A DNA stretch of 64,000 nt, taken from contig NZ_CP192735.1 of the NCBI RefSeq assembly GCF_050749815.1, positions 2,914,001 through 2,978,000 of the forward strand. The letters run 5' to 3'. This DNA comes from Dyella_A sp050749815. Its GTDB lineage: Bacteria; Pseudomonadota; Gammaproteobacteria; Xanthomonadales; Rhodanobacteraceae. The position numbers and the translations under genes are program-made. The notes under the pieces were generated by a model. The model was not told the origin of the DNA. It made no database searches and saw nothing but the letters and a program-made list of their open reading frames with translations. This document shows, piece by piece, positions 37,187 through 45,329 of this stretch. The first letter of the stretch is position 1; every line of letters begins with the position of its first letter.

Positions 37187-37968
37187 GCGCACTGGCGATG
37201 GTGCGGCTGGAATCGCGCCGATTGTTCGTCCGTCCACTGGCCTGGGTACTCGGCGCGCTGACGCTGGGCGAACTGGCGTGGCGTTTCGTGCTGCTGCTGG
37301 GCAACTTTCTCGCCGCGCAGGTGAAGCTCGCTGCGCTGCCGGCCGGCCCGGGCTACACCGACCTGGTCGCGGTGCCGCTGCTCAGCAGCCTGTTCACCGG
37401 CGGACTGGTGCCGTTCGGGCTCGCCGAGCTCGCGCTGCTGGTGGTGGCGCTGCTGACCATGTCCAGCATCGCCGGTGAACGCAGCAACGGCACGCTGCCG
37501 CTGCTGCTGGCCAGTGGGCTCTCACCCACGCGCATCGTGCTGGGCAAATACCTGGCGGTGCTGGGCTGGCTCGCGCTGTGGCTGGCGCTGGCGCTGGCCA
37601 TGCCGCTCTCGCTGGCCCATGGCACCACGCTGGACTGGGGCAAGCTGGCCGCCGCCGCGCTGGGGCTGGCCCTGTTGCTCGCGCTGCTGGCGGCGATCGG
37701 GCTGGCCTGCTCCACCTTCGCCTCGCATCCGGCCATCGCCGCCACCGCCAGCCTGGTGATCACGCTCACGCTGTGCTGCGTGAACCTGGGCGCGCAGGCC
37801 GCCGGCGTGGACAACGGCGCGATCCACTGGCTGGCGCTGGGCACGCATCTCGAACCGCTGCTGCGCGGCCTGGTGGCCACCGACGACGTGCTGTGGTTCG
37901 TGCTGCTGGCGGCGCTGGCGCTGGCGCTGGCGATTCGCCGTCTTGGTTCGGATCGGGAGCGCGGCTGA
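37183..37968 (+). CDS. ABC-2 type permease (GldF-like)
   Basis: A 261-residue inner-membrane protein with about six hydrophobic segments (for example LAELALLVVALLTMSSIAGERSNGTLPLLLASGLS near residue 75, which contains the conserved ER..GTL.LLL pattern of ABC-2 permeases). It is the membrane partner of the ATPase encoded just before. Its ATG overlaps the ATPase stop and its own stop overlaps the next start (TGATG). The start ATG gives a normal-length protein; a longer reading upstream is out of place in the ATPase gene. Confidence 0.9.
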   Translation: MSALAMVRLESRRLFVRPLAWVLGALTLGELAWRFVLLLGNFLAAQVKLAALPAGPGYTDLVAVPLLSSLFTGGLVPFGLAELALLVVALLTMSSIAGERSNGTLPLLLASGLSPTRIVLGKYLAVLGWLALWLALALAMPLSLAHGTTLDWGKLAAAALGLALLLALLAAIGLACSTFASHPAIAATASLVITLTLCCVNLGAQAAGVDNGAIHWLALGTHLEPLLRGLVATDDVLWFVLLAALALALAIRRLGSDRERG

Positions 37969-39320
37969 TGCGCATGAATCGCACCCTGCGCCGGCTCGAC
38001 GGCTGGCTGTTCGCGCTGCTGGCGCTCATCGCCGTGGGCGCGGCGGGCTATCTCTCCACCCGCTACGGATATGTCGCCGACTGGACCCACGGCGGGCGCG
38101 CCAGCCTGTCGAAGGAGAGCCGCGCGGTGCTGGCCCGGCTGAGCGGTCCGGTCGAGATCGTCAGCTACGCCAACCCGCAGGGCAATCTGCGCCAGACCAT
38201 CGCCAGCTTCGTGCAGCGCTACCAGCAGGTGAAGCCGGACATCTCGCTGCGCTTCGTCGACCCGCAGCTCGACCCCGGCGCGATGCGCGAACTGGGTATC
38301 ACCATCGACGGCGAGCTGGTGATCCACTACCGCGGCCACGAGCAGCGGCTGGACGACCTCTCCTCCGAAGGCCCGATGACCAACGCGCTGGAGCGCCTCG
38401 CCCGCGGCGGCGAGCGCATCGTCGCCTTCGTCAGCGGCGACGGCGAGCGTCGCCCGGACGGCCAGGCCAATGCCGACCTGGGCACCTTCATGACCCAGCT
38501 GGAAGGCCGCGGCATGCGCGCGGTGCCGCTGAACTTTGCGCAGGTGAGCGCGGTGCCGCAGCACACCGACCTGGTGGTGCTGGCCAGCCCCACCGCACCG
38601 CTGCCGCCGGGCGGCGTGCAGGCGCTGGTGAACTACGTGCGCGACGGCGGCAACCTGCTGTGGCTCACCGAACCGCGCGCGGCCGGCGCACCGCTCGTCG
38701 ACGATCTGGGCCTGCAGCCGCTGGCCGACGCGCTCGGCATCAGCGTACTGCCCGGCGTGCTCAGCGACGCCTCCGGCGCGGCGCTGGGGTTGGCCAACCC
38801 GCACATGATCGCGCTGGGCGACTACCCGGCCCAGGCGATCACCCGCGGCTTCACGCTCACCACGCTGTTCCCCGAGGTCGCGGCACTCGCACCCGTCGCG
38901 GGTAGTAGCGACTGGTCGAGCACGCCGTTTTTGCGGAGCGGCCCGCAGGGTCGCATCGACACCGGCAGCGAGGCCGACACCACCCTGCCGGGCCGGCCGC
39001 TGGAGTTCGGCTTTGCGCTGACCCGCCTCTCACCCAGCCCCGACAAGGGGCAGCAGCGCGCTGCGGTGATCGGCGACGGCGACTTCCTCTCCAACACCTA
39101 TCTGGGCAACGGCGGCAACCGCGCGCTGGGCGAGCGTATCTTCGACTGGCTGCTCGGCGACGACGCACTGGTGAACCTGCCGCCGCGCGGCGCGCCGGAC
39201 CGCTTCCTGCAGTTGTCGCAGGGCCAGTTGAACGCGGTGAGCCTCGGCTTCCTCGCAATCCTGCCGCTGCTGCTGCTGGCAATCGGCGGGTGGATCGTGT
39301 GGCGACGCAGGCGCCGCTGA
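37968..39320 (+). CDS. GldG-like ABC auxiliary protein
   Basis: A 450-residue protein of the GldG / ABC-type uncharacterised family. One membrane segment lies near the N-terminus (residues 12-32) and one at the C-terminus (LGFLAILPLLLLAIGGWIVW, ending WRRRRR). Between them lies a large periplasmic region with LSKESRAVLARLSGPVEIVSY near residue 43 and a ThuA/glutamine-amidotransferase-like fold region (DLVVLASPTAPLPPGGVQAL, DGGNLLWL). It is thought to assist the GldA/GldF exporter. The ATG at 37968 overlaps the permease stop. Confidence 0.85.
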   Translation: MRMNRTLRRLDGWLFALLALIAVGAAGYLSTRYGYVADWTHGGRASLSKESRAVLARLSGPVEIVSYANPQGNLRQTIASFVQRYQQVKPDISLRFVDPQLDPGAMRELGITIDGELVIHYRGHEQRLDDLSSEGPMTNALERLARGGERIVAFVSGDGERRPDGQANADLGTFMTQLEGRGMRAVPLNFAQVSAVPQHTDLVVLASPTAPLPPGGVQALVNYVRDGGNLLWLTEPRAAGAPLVDDLGLQPLADALGISVLPGVLSDASGAALGLANPHMIALGDYPAQAITRGFTLTTLFPEVAALAPVAGSSDWSSTPFLRSGPQGRIDTGSEADTTLPGRPLEFGFALTRLSPSPDKGQQRAAVIGDGDFLSNTYLGNGGNRALGERIFDWLLGDDALVNLPPRGAPDRFLQLSQGQLNAVSLGFLAILPLLLLAIGGWIVWRRRRR

Positions 39321-39322
39321 GC

Positions 39323-39814
39323 ATGCGCCGTGCCACACGTCATCGCCTGATCCTGCTGTTCGCCGCCGCCGCGCTGGTGGCACTGGCCGCGTGGCAATGG
39401 CAACGTGAAGCGGCCGAGGCGCCGGGTGCGCTGACCGGTCTCGATCCCGCCGCCGTGAGCCGGGTGGCGCTCACCTTGCAGGGCGGCGCCGCGGAGCACT
39501 ACGCCAAACGCGACGGTCACTGGTGGCGCACCGACGGCACGCCGATGCGCGCCGACGATGGCCGGCTGGACGAACTCACCGAGATCGCCGCCGCTCCCGT
39601 GGCGAGCTGGCGTCCGCTGGGCGACTTCGACCCGACTCGCGTCGGCTTGGCCAAGCCGATGGCCACGCTGGTGCTGGACGACCAGACGCTGCGCTTCGGC
39701 GACACCTCGGCCACGGGCCCGTTGCGCTACGTGCAGGTCGGCAACCGCGTGGCGCTGGTCTCGGTACGCTATACGCCCCGCCCCGCGCGGCGCGATGCCA
39801 TCCAGGCGGATTAG
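39323..39814 (+). CDS. DUF4340-like protein of the Gld-type operon
   Basis: A 163-residue protein with one N-terminal membrane segment (LILLFAAAALVALAAW) and a short periplasmic part with YAKRDGHWWRTDGTPMRADDGRLDEL-type sequence, the pattern of DUF4340 proteins that regularly end GldG-type operons. It starts two bases after the GldG-like stop, so it belongs to the same transcript. It is shorter than many DUF4340 proteins. Function unknown. Confidence 0.75.
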   Translation: MRRATRHRLILLFAAAALVALAAWQWQREAAEAPGALTGLDPAAVSRVALTLQGGAAEHYAKRDGHWWRTDGTPMRADDGRLDELTEIAAAPVASWRPLGDFDPTRVGLAKPMATLVLDDQTLRFGDTSATGPLRYVQVGNRVALVSVRYTPRPARRDAIQAD

Positions 39815-39877
39815 TCGGCGCTTGCCTGCCCGGCGGTGCGCCCCATATCGACGGAATTCCTTCTCCGGAGCCCCACC

Positions 39878-41287
39878 ATGAGCAAGCAGTCCATCGGCGT
39901 CGTCGGCATGGCCGTGATGGGTCGCAACCTGGCGCTGAACATCGCCAGTCGCGGCCACGCGGTATCGGTCTACAACCGCAGCCGCGAGAAGACTGACGAG
40001 GTCGTCGCCGAATATCCGGACGCTGGCCTGGTGCCCACCTATTCGCCGCAGGAGTTCGTCGACTCGCTGGAAAGCCCGCGCCGCATCCTGCTGATGGTCA
40101 AGGCCGGCAAGCCCACCGACGACACCATCGCCACGCTGAAGCCGCTGCTGGCCGAGGGCGACATCCTCATCGACGGCGGCAACACGTTGTTCACCGATAC
40201 GATGCGCCGCGCCAAGGAATTGTCCGAAGCGGGACTGCACTTCATCGGCACCGGCGTCTCCGGCGGCGAGGAAGGCGCGCTGAAGGGTCCGTCGATCATG
40301 CCGGGCGGCCCGCGCGACGCCTACGATCTGGTCGCGCCGATCCTGAAAGAGATCGCCGCCCGCGCGCCGGACGGCACGCCCTGCGTGGCGTACATGGGCC
40401 CCAGCGGCGCCGGCCACTACGTGAAGATGGTGCACAACGGCATCGAGTACGGCGACATGCAGTTGATCGCCGAGAGCTATGCCCTGCTCAAGGGCGTGCT
40501 CGGCCTGTCCAACGCCGAGCTGGCGAAGGTCTATGCGGACTGGAACGCCGGCGAGCTGGACAGCTACCTGATCCAGATCACCGCGCAGATCTTCGGCAAG
40601 CAGGACGAGACCACCGGCCAGGCGCTGGTCGACGTGATCCTCGACCGTGCCGCGCAGAAAGGCACCGGCAAGTGGACCAGCCAGAGCGCGCTCGACCTCG
40701 GCGTGCCGCTGCCGCTGATCACCGAATCGGTGTTCGCCCGCGTGCTGTCCTCGCTGAAGAGCGAGCGCGTGGCGGCGAGCAAGCAATTGGCCGGACCGGA
40801 GAAGCAGGCGTTCGCCGGCGACCGCGCCGCCTTCACCGAGTCGGTGCGCCGCGCGCTGTACCTGGCCAAGCTGATCTCCTACGCGCAGGGCTTCGCCCAG
40901 CTGCGCGCCGCGTCCTCCGAATACGACTGGAACCTCGACTACGGCACCATCGCCAGCATCTGGCGCGGCGGCTGCATCATTCGCGCGCGCTTCCTCGAGG
41001 ACATCACCCGCGCCTTCGCCGCCGACGCATCGCTGGCCAACCTGCTGCTGGCGCCGACCTTCGCCAAGGTCGCCACCGACTACCAGGCCGCGCTGCGCGA
41101 GGTCGTGACCACCGCGGTGCAGGCCGGCGTGCCGGTGCCGGGCCTGGCCTCGGCCATCGCCTACTTCGACGGCTACCGCAGCGAGCGCCTGCCGGCCAAT
41201 CTGATCCAGGCGCAGCGCGACCTGTTCGGGGCGCACACGTTCGAGCGCATCGACCGCGACGGCAGCTCCCACGCGGACTGGAATTGA
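39878..41287 (+). CDS. gnd: 6-phosphogluconate dehydrogenase, decarboxylating
   Basis: A 469-residue long-form 6-phosphogluconate dehydrogenase of the pentose phosphate pathway, giving ribulose 5-phosphate, CO2 and NADPH. The dinucleotide motif GVVGMAVMGRNLALNIASRG is at residue 6, GGNTLFTDTMRR near 100, the catalytic-lysine region GPSGAGHYVKMVHNGIEYGDM near 178 and the C-terminal IIRARFLEDI region near 370. The ATG at 39878 is chosen because the family motif begins right after it; GGAG lies ten bases upstream. No zwf is nearby. Confidence 0.96.
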   Translation: MSKQSIGVVGMAVMGRNLALNIASRGHAVSVYNRSREKTDEVVAEYPDAGLVPTYSPQEFVDSLESPRRILLMVKAGKPTDDTIATLKPLLAEGDILIDGGNTLFTDTMRRAKELSEAGLHFIGTGVSGGEEGALKGPSIMPGGPRDAYDLVAPILKEIAARAPDGTPCVAYMGPSGAGHYVKMVHNGIEYGDMQLIAESYALLKGVLGLSNAELAKVYADWNAGELDSYLIQITAQIFGKQDETTGQALVDVILDRAAQKGTGKWTSQSALDLGVPLPLITESVFARVLSSLKSERVAASKQLAGPEKQAFAGDRAAFTESVRRALYLAKLISYAQGFAQLRAASSEYDWNLDYGTIASIWRGGCIIRARFLEDITRAFAADASLANLLLAPTFAKVATDYQAALREVVTTAVQAGVPVPGLASAIAYFDGYRSERLPANLIQAQRDLFGAHTFERIDRDGSSHADWN

Positions 41288-41291
41288 CCCC

Positions 41292-41375
41292 GTAGGAGCG
41301 CACCCTGTGCGCGAATGCTTCCGGCGTTGATGTAGATCGAGAGCAAAAACGTTCGCGCACAGGGTGCGCTCCTAC
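41292..41375. repeat. REP-like inverted repeat before mutM
   Basis: Two perfectly complementary 24-base arms (41292-41315 and 41352-41375) flank a 36-base centre. The outer ends are GTAGGAGCGC and GCGCTCCTAC. The centre contains GATGTAGATC. This is the style of intergenic REP/BIME-like elements in xanthomonads. The RNA would form a strong hairpin between gnd and mutM. Confidence 0.85.
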
Positions 41376-41399
41376 CCGTCAGCACTCACACCTCGCCCC

Positions 41400-42227
41400 A
41401 TGCCTGAACTCCCCGAAGTCGAAACCACCCGCCGCGGCATCGCCCCGCACCTGGTCGGCCGACGCATCGGCGCGGTGACGCTGCGCCGGCCGGACCTGCG
41501 CTGGCCGATTCCGCGCGAGGTGGCCGAGCTGCTGCCGGGTCAGGTGATCGAGTCCGTGGAGCGGCGCGCAAAGTACCTGCTGCTGCGCACCGAGATCGGC
41601 AGCGCCCTGCTGCACCTGGGCATGAGCGGCGTGCTGCGCGTGCTCCCGCCAGACACGCCGGTGAACACGCACGACCACGTCGACATCGCCATCGACGCGG
41701 CGCCGAACAAGCCGGCCCGCGTGCTGCGCTTCACCGACCCGCGCCGCTTCGGCTGCCTGCTGTGGCAATGGCCGGGCGAGACCCACAACCTGCTCGCCAC
41801 GCTGGGACCGGAGCCGCTCACCGACGACTTCGACGGCGACCTCCTGTGGCAGCTCTCGCGCGGCCGCAGCGCCGCGGTGAAGCTGTTCATCATGGACAAC
41901 GCGGTAGTGGTCGGCGTGGGCAACATCTACGCCAGCGAAGCGCTGTTCGCCGCCGGCATCGACCCACGCAAACCGGCCGGCAGCATCTCGCGCGCCCGCT
42001 ATGCGCGGCTCGCCGGGGAGATCAAGCGCATCCTCGCCTGGGCGATCGAACGCGGCGGCACCACGCTGCGCGACTTCCTCAACCCGGACGGTGCGCCGGG
42101 CTACTTCTTCCGCGAACTGTTCGTCTACGGCCGCGCCGGCGAGCCGTGCAAATCCTGCGGCGCCACGATCCGCCAGGCCACGCTGGGGCAACGCTCCACC
42201 TTCTGGTGCCCGCGCTGCCAAAAATGA
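41400..42227 (+). CDS. mutM: Formamidopyrimidine-DNA glycosylase
   Basis: A 275-residue MutM/Fpg that removes oxidised purines such as 8-oxoguanine. It starts MPELPEVETT, giving the catalytic N-terminal proline; the conserved lysine is in RRAKYLLL near residue 57. The helix-two-turn-helix VVVGVGNIYASEALFAAGI is near residue 165. The C-terminal zinc finger CKSCGATIR..TFWCPRCQK is intact. The ATG is fixed by the required Pro2. The gene lies between two long inverted repeats. Confidence 0.97.
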   Translation: MPELPEVETTRRGIAPHLVGRRIGAVTLRRPDLRWPIPREVAELLPGQVIESVERRAKYLLLRTEIGSALLHLGMSGVLRVLPPDTPVNTHDHVDIAIDAAPNKPARVLRFTDPRRFGCLLWQWPGETHNLLATLGPEPLTDDFDGDLLWQLSRGRSAAVKLFIMDNAVVVGVGNIYASEALFAAGIDPRKPAGSISRARYARLAGEIKRILAWAIERGGTTLRDFLNPDGAPGYFFRELFVYGRAGEPCKSCGATIRQATLGQRSTFWCPRCQK

Positions 42228-42237
42228 CGCTGCCTTT

Positions 42238-42316
42238 GTAGGAGCCCGCTCGCGGGCGATGCTCTTGCTTCGATGTGGATCAGGAACAGAAGCATCGCCC
42301 GCGAGCGGGCTCCTAC
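42238..42316. repeat. REP-like inverted repeat after mutM
   Basis: Perfect 26-base arms (42238-42263 and 42291-42316) with ends GTAGGAGCCC and GGGCTCCTAC flank a 27-base centre containing GATGTGGATC. The terminal GTAGGAGC and the centre motif are shared with the element before mutM, while the inner arm sequence differs. It starts 11 bases after the mutM stop and may also act as a terminator-like hairpin. Confidence 0.85.
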
Positions 42317-42335
42317 GGGGCGGAGGTCGCCATCA

Positions 42336-43103
42336 TCACACCGGCCAGCGGAACTCCACGAAGGTGTTGTGGAAATCTGGGTGCTCCAGGCTGCCGCCGA
42401 GGCGGCCGGTGAGGTCGTCGGGCAGGCCGGGGATCTCCACCTGCTGTCCGTCCCGAAAGTGCCCGCCGAGGGCTTCGAGTTCCACCAGTCGCTCGCACAG
42501 GCTGCCGGCGAGGTTTACCTGGTCGTCCGGCACGCCGCGCAGGCTGAAGTCGGGGCGACCGAACTTGCGCATGCCGCGGGTGTGGATCCAGTTGCGGCCA
42601 GGCTCGGACTCGCCGTCGCGCAGGATCAGCAGATGACTGCGGATCGGCGCCCCCTCGCGCACCAGATAGCGGCGGCGCCAGCCGTCGGCATCGAGCAGGG
42701 TGAGGATCTGCGGATCGAGAATCGCCACGCCGCCGATGTCCAGCAGCCCGGCCAGCACGCCCATTACGTCGCGCAGGTAGCCGGTGTCGGCGGTGTCCTT
42801 GATCGTGCCGCGTACCACCAGCACCTGCGGCGCATCCACCGCGCGCTGGTAAGCCTTGGGCGACTCGTCCTTGAACAGCTTGCCCAGCGAGCCCTTCAGC
42901 GGGTAGCCCTCCCAGCTGCGCAGCGCGTGATGGTAGTGATTGGTCGAAGTGATGCCCGCCGGCAGGCCGGGGCTGCCGTAGGGCTGGGACGGCACGCGCA
43001 CGGCCTCGAACTCGCCGAACACGTAGAACTGCAGGACGATCTCCTCGTCGTTCGGCTGCCAGTACGGGCGCTCCCAGGCGGTCAGGGGAATCGGCGAAGT
43101 CAT
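42336..43103 (-). CDS. Conserved-looking hypothetical protein
   Basis: A 255-residue soluble protein that I cannot name. It starts MTSPIPLTAWERPYWQPNDEE, is rich in aromatic residues and has no signal peptide or membrane segment. The segment WIHTRGMRKFGRPDFSL near residue 170 recalls the HT.GL.RFG.PEL pattern of DUF2314/DUF4261-type proteins, but this is a memory-based resemblance. It lies 62 bases downstream of the tdk stop on the same strand and could be co-transcribed with it. Confidence 0.65.
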   Translation of the reverse strand: MTSPIPLTAWERPYWQPNDEEIVLQFYVFGEFEAVRVPSQPYGSPGLPAGITSTNHYHHALRSWEGYPLKGSLGKLFKDESPKAYQRAVDAPQVLVVRGTIKDTADTGYLRDVMGVLAGLLDIGGVAILDPQILTLLDADGWRRRYLVREGAPIRSHLLILRDGESEPGRNWIHTRGMRKFGRPDFSLRGVPDDQVNLAGSLCERLVELEALGGHFRDGQQVEIPGLPDDLTGRLGGSLEHPDFHNTFVEFRWPV

Positions 43104-43165
43104 CGGAAGTCCTTGGCGGAAAATGCGCGAGTTTGAAAGGAAGGATGTGGCTGCTGCGCGAACGG

Positions 43166-43798
43166 CTATTCGCCCAGCGGCAGCACGCTCTGCTGCAGTT
43201 CGATGCTGCCGCGCCCCTCGGTGATGTGCTTGAACTCGGCGCGGCTGACCGAGACATAGCGGTCGTTGCCGCCGATCTCCACCTGCGGCCCTTCGGTCAC
43301 CGCGCGCCCGCTTGCGTCCACGCGCACCACCATGGTGGCCTTGCGCCCGGTATGGCAGATCGTCTTGATCTCTTCGAGGTTGTCAGCCCAGGCCAGCAGA
43401 TAGCGACTGCCCTCGAACAGCTCACCGCGAAAATCGGTACGCAGACCGTAGGCGAGCACCGGGATGTTGAGCCGATCGACCACGTCGCTGATCTGCCACA
43501 CCTGCGCCTTGGACAGGAACTGTGCCTCGTCGACGAACACGCAGTGCAGCGCACCGCGCGTCTCGATGTCGCGCTCCACCATCGTCAGCAGATTTTCCTC
43601 GCCGCTGAAACGACGCGCGTTGGCCTTCAGCCCGATGCGCGAGGCCACCACGCCTTCACCGAAGCGGTTGTCCAGCGCCGGCGTGAGGATCAGCGTGCGC
43701 ATGCCGCGCTCGTGGTAGTTGTACGCGCTCTGCAGCAGCGTGGTGGTCTTGCCGGCATTCATTGCCGAGTAATAGAAGTAGAGCTTGGCCATGGTCAT
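43166..43798 (-). CDS. tdk: Thymidine kinase, type II
   Basis: A 210-residue thymidine kinase that salvages thymidine with ATP. The P-loop is SAMNAGKTTTLLQ at residue 11, the Walker-B-like VFVDEAQFL near 88, and the thymidine lasso has VIGGN-like VEIGGNDRYVSVSR near 178. In typical members the zinc ligands are two CxxC-like pairs; here only the Cys of TICHTGRKA remains, and the YVSVCRxH positions are Ser and Glu. A second ATG two codons in is equally possible. The kinase core looks intact. Confidence 0.93.
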   Translation of the reverse strand: MTMAKLYFYYSAMNAGKTTTLLQSAYNYHERGMRTLILTPALDNRFGEGVVASRIGLKANARRFSGEENLLTMVERDIETRGALHCVFVDEAQFLSKAQVWQISDVVDRLNIPVLAYGLRTDFRGELFEGSRYLLAWADNLEEIKTICHTGRKATMVVRVDASGRAVTEGPQVEIGGNDRYVSVSRAEFKHITEGRGSIELQQSVLPLGE

Positions 43799-43870
43799 GC
43801 GGTCGGGTCGTTGCCGCGCATGGTAACGCGGCTAGGCCGTCGCCCGCGGGGCGTCGAGCTCAAGGGCCGC

Positions 43871-45211
43871 TCAGGCCCGATCCGCCGGACTGCCCGCCTC
43901 GGCGAACTGCAGCTTCGCCTGCGCTCGCCGATAGCGCCGCTCGGACCACCAGCGACGCGCGTCGCGCAGGGCGCAAATCGCATAGACCAGCTTGAACACC
44001 TTTAGGCGCCATAGAACCCGCGGCGTATCGAACAGGTCGCCGGCCAGCATCGAGATCACCCCCTGCTCCAGCTGCCAGGTATTGCGTGGGGCGCGGAACA
44101 TCTGGCGCATCACCGGCCCGTTGAAGCGCTCGATGAAGAAGGAAAACCGCGCCATGCCCTTGCGCTGGCGTCGCTCCAGTTGGCGCAGCAGGGCTCGTTC
44201 GCGGGACGGCTCACGCAGCGCCTGGTCGACCATTTCCGCCGCCTGCTCGGCGCCACTCATCGCCAGATACACGCCGGAGGAAAACACCGGGTCGAGAAAA
44301 GCGAACGCATCGCCCACCATCACCCAGCCAGGCCCGCCCATCTGCGTAGAGTCGTAGGAATAGTTGCCGGTGACGCGCACTTCCTGGTCGATCAGCTCGG
44401 CGTGCTCCAGGCGCTGCCACAGCGCTGGGTTCAGCTTCAGCGTTTCCAGCAGGAAAGCCAGCGGCGAGCCCTTGCGCTGCTTGAGATAGGCCGGCCGGCA
44501 GACCGCGCCCACGCTCATCACGCCGTCAGGCAGCGGGATCATCCACATCCAGCCGTGCGCGAAGGTGTAGATGCTGATGTTGCCGGCGTCTGCTCCGGCG
44601 CGGCAGGTGGCGCCGCGGAAGTGGCCGAAGATCGCCGCGCTCTGGTGCTTGGCATTCTTGCGCCGCAGCCGGCGCCGGGTCGCCAGCAGCGCGTCGCGTC
44701 CGCTGGCATCGATCACGTAGCGGGCCAGCAGCTGGTACCGGCGGCCATCGTCAACCTTCACTTCGAGGCGGCTCTCACGCGGCCCCGACTGCTCCACCCC
44801 AACGACCTCGTGCCCCTCGCGGGTCTGCGCGCCGCAGCGTGCGGTGTGCTCGAACAGCATCTTGTCGAAGTCCTGCCGCCACACCTGGTAGGCGTGCGGC
44901 GGGCTGTCGCCGATGGCGCGGTCGAAGGCGTAGGTGTTGTAGCCGCTCTCGTTGTCCGCCTCGAAATCCGCACCGGGCTTGAACACGCCCAGCGCCTGTA
45001 CTTGGTCCAGCACCCCGAGGCGTTCGAACAACGGCAGGTTCATCGGTAGCAGCGACTCGCCGATGTGGAAGCGTGGATGATGCGCCTTCTCCAGCGCCAC
45101 GACGCGATAGCCGCGCCGTGCCAGCAGCGCGGCAGCCGTGCTGCCGCCCGGGCCGCCGCCGATTACCGCCACGTCGTATGGCCCGTCCAGCATCGTGTCC
45201 ATTGCTTCCAT
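43871..45211 (-). CDS. FAD-dependent halogenase-like oxidoreductase
   Basis: A 446-residue flavoprotein. The FAD site DVAVIGGGPGGSTAAALLA is at residue 13, with FHIGESLLPMNLPLFERLGV near 48, the second motif GWMWMIPLPDG near 222 and GDAFAFLDPVFSSGVYLAM near 295. The WxWxIP pattern and the GES.LP...F..LGV segment are typical of flavin-dependent halogenases, especially the phenol/pyrrole type; related geranylgeranyl-reductase-like oxidoreductases share the FAD fold. No biosynthetic cluster or reductase partner is adjacent. Three ATGs lie within seven codons, so the exact start is open. It diverges from rep. Confidence 0.82.
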   Translation of the reverse strand: MEAMDTMLDGPYDVAVIGGGPGGSTAAALLARRGYRVVALEKAHHPRFHIGESLLPMNLPLFERLGVLDQVQALGVFKPGADFEADNESGYNTYAFDRAIGDSPPHAYQVWRQDFDKMLFEHTARCGAQTREGHEVVGVEQSGPRESRLEVKVDDGRRYQLLARYVIDASGRDALLATRRRLRRKNAKHQSAAIFGHFRGATCRAGADAGNISIYTFAHGWMWMIPLPDGVMSVGAVCRPAYLKQRKGSPLAFLLETLKLNPALWQRLEHAELIDQEVRVTGNYSYDSTQMGGPGWVMVGDAFAFLDPVFSSGVYLAMSGAEQAAEMVDQALREPSRERALLRQLERRQRKGMARFSFFIERFNGPVMRQMFRAPRNTWQLEQGVISMLAGDLFDTPRVLWRLKVFKLVYAICALRDARRWWSERRYRRAQAKLQFAEAGSPADRA

Positions 45212-45329
45212 CCCTGGATCCCCTGGTGAGAGCGGCCGCTGCCGCGAGCACCCGATTATCGCGCAGCGAGCCCGGCACGCCAGGGGGCTCTGCTACCATC
45301 GGCCGTCGCCTCACGCCGCCTCTCGATCC

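Noticed and set aside
39098..41272. A 724-codon open frame antisense to gnd
   Set aside because: Shadow of gnd; no domain can be recognised.
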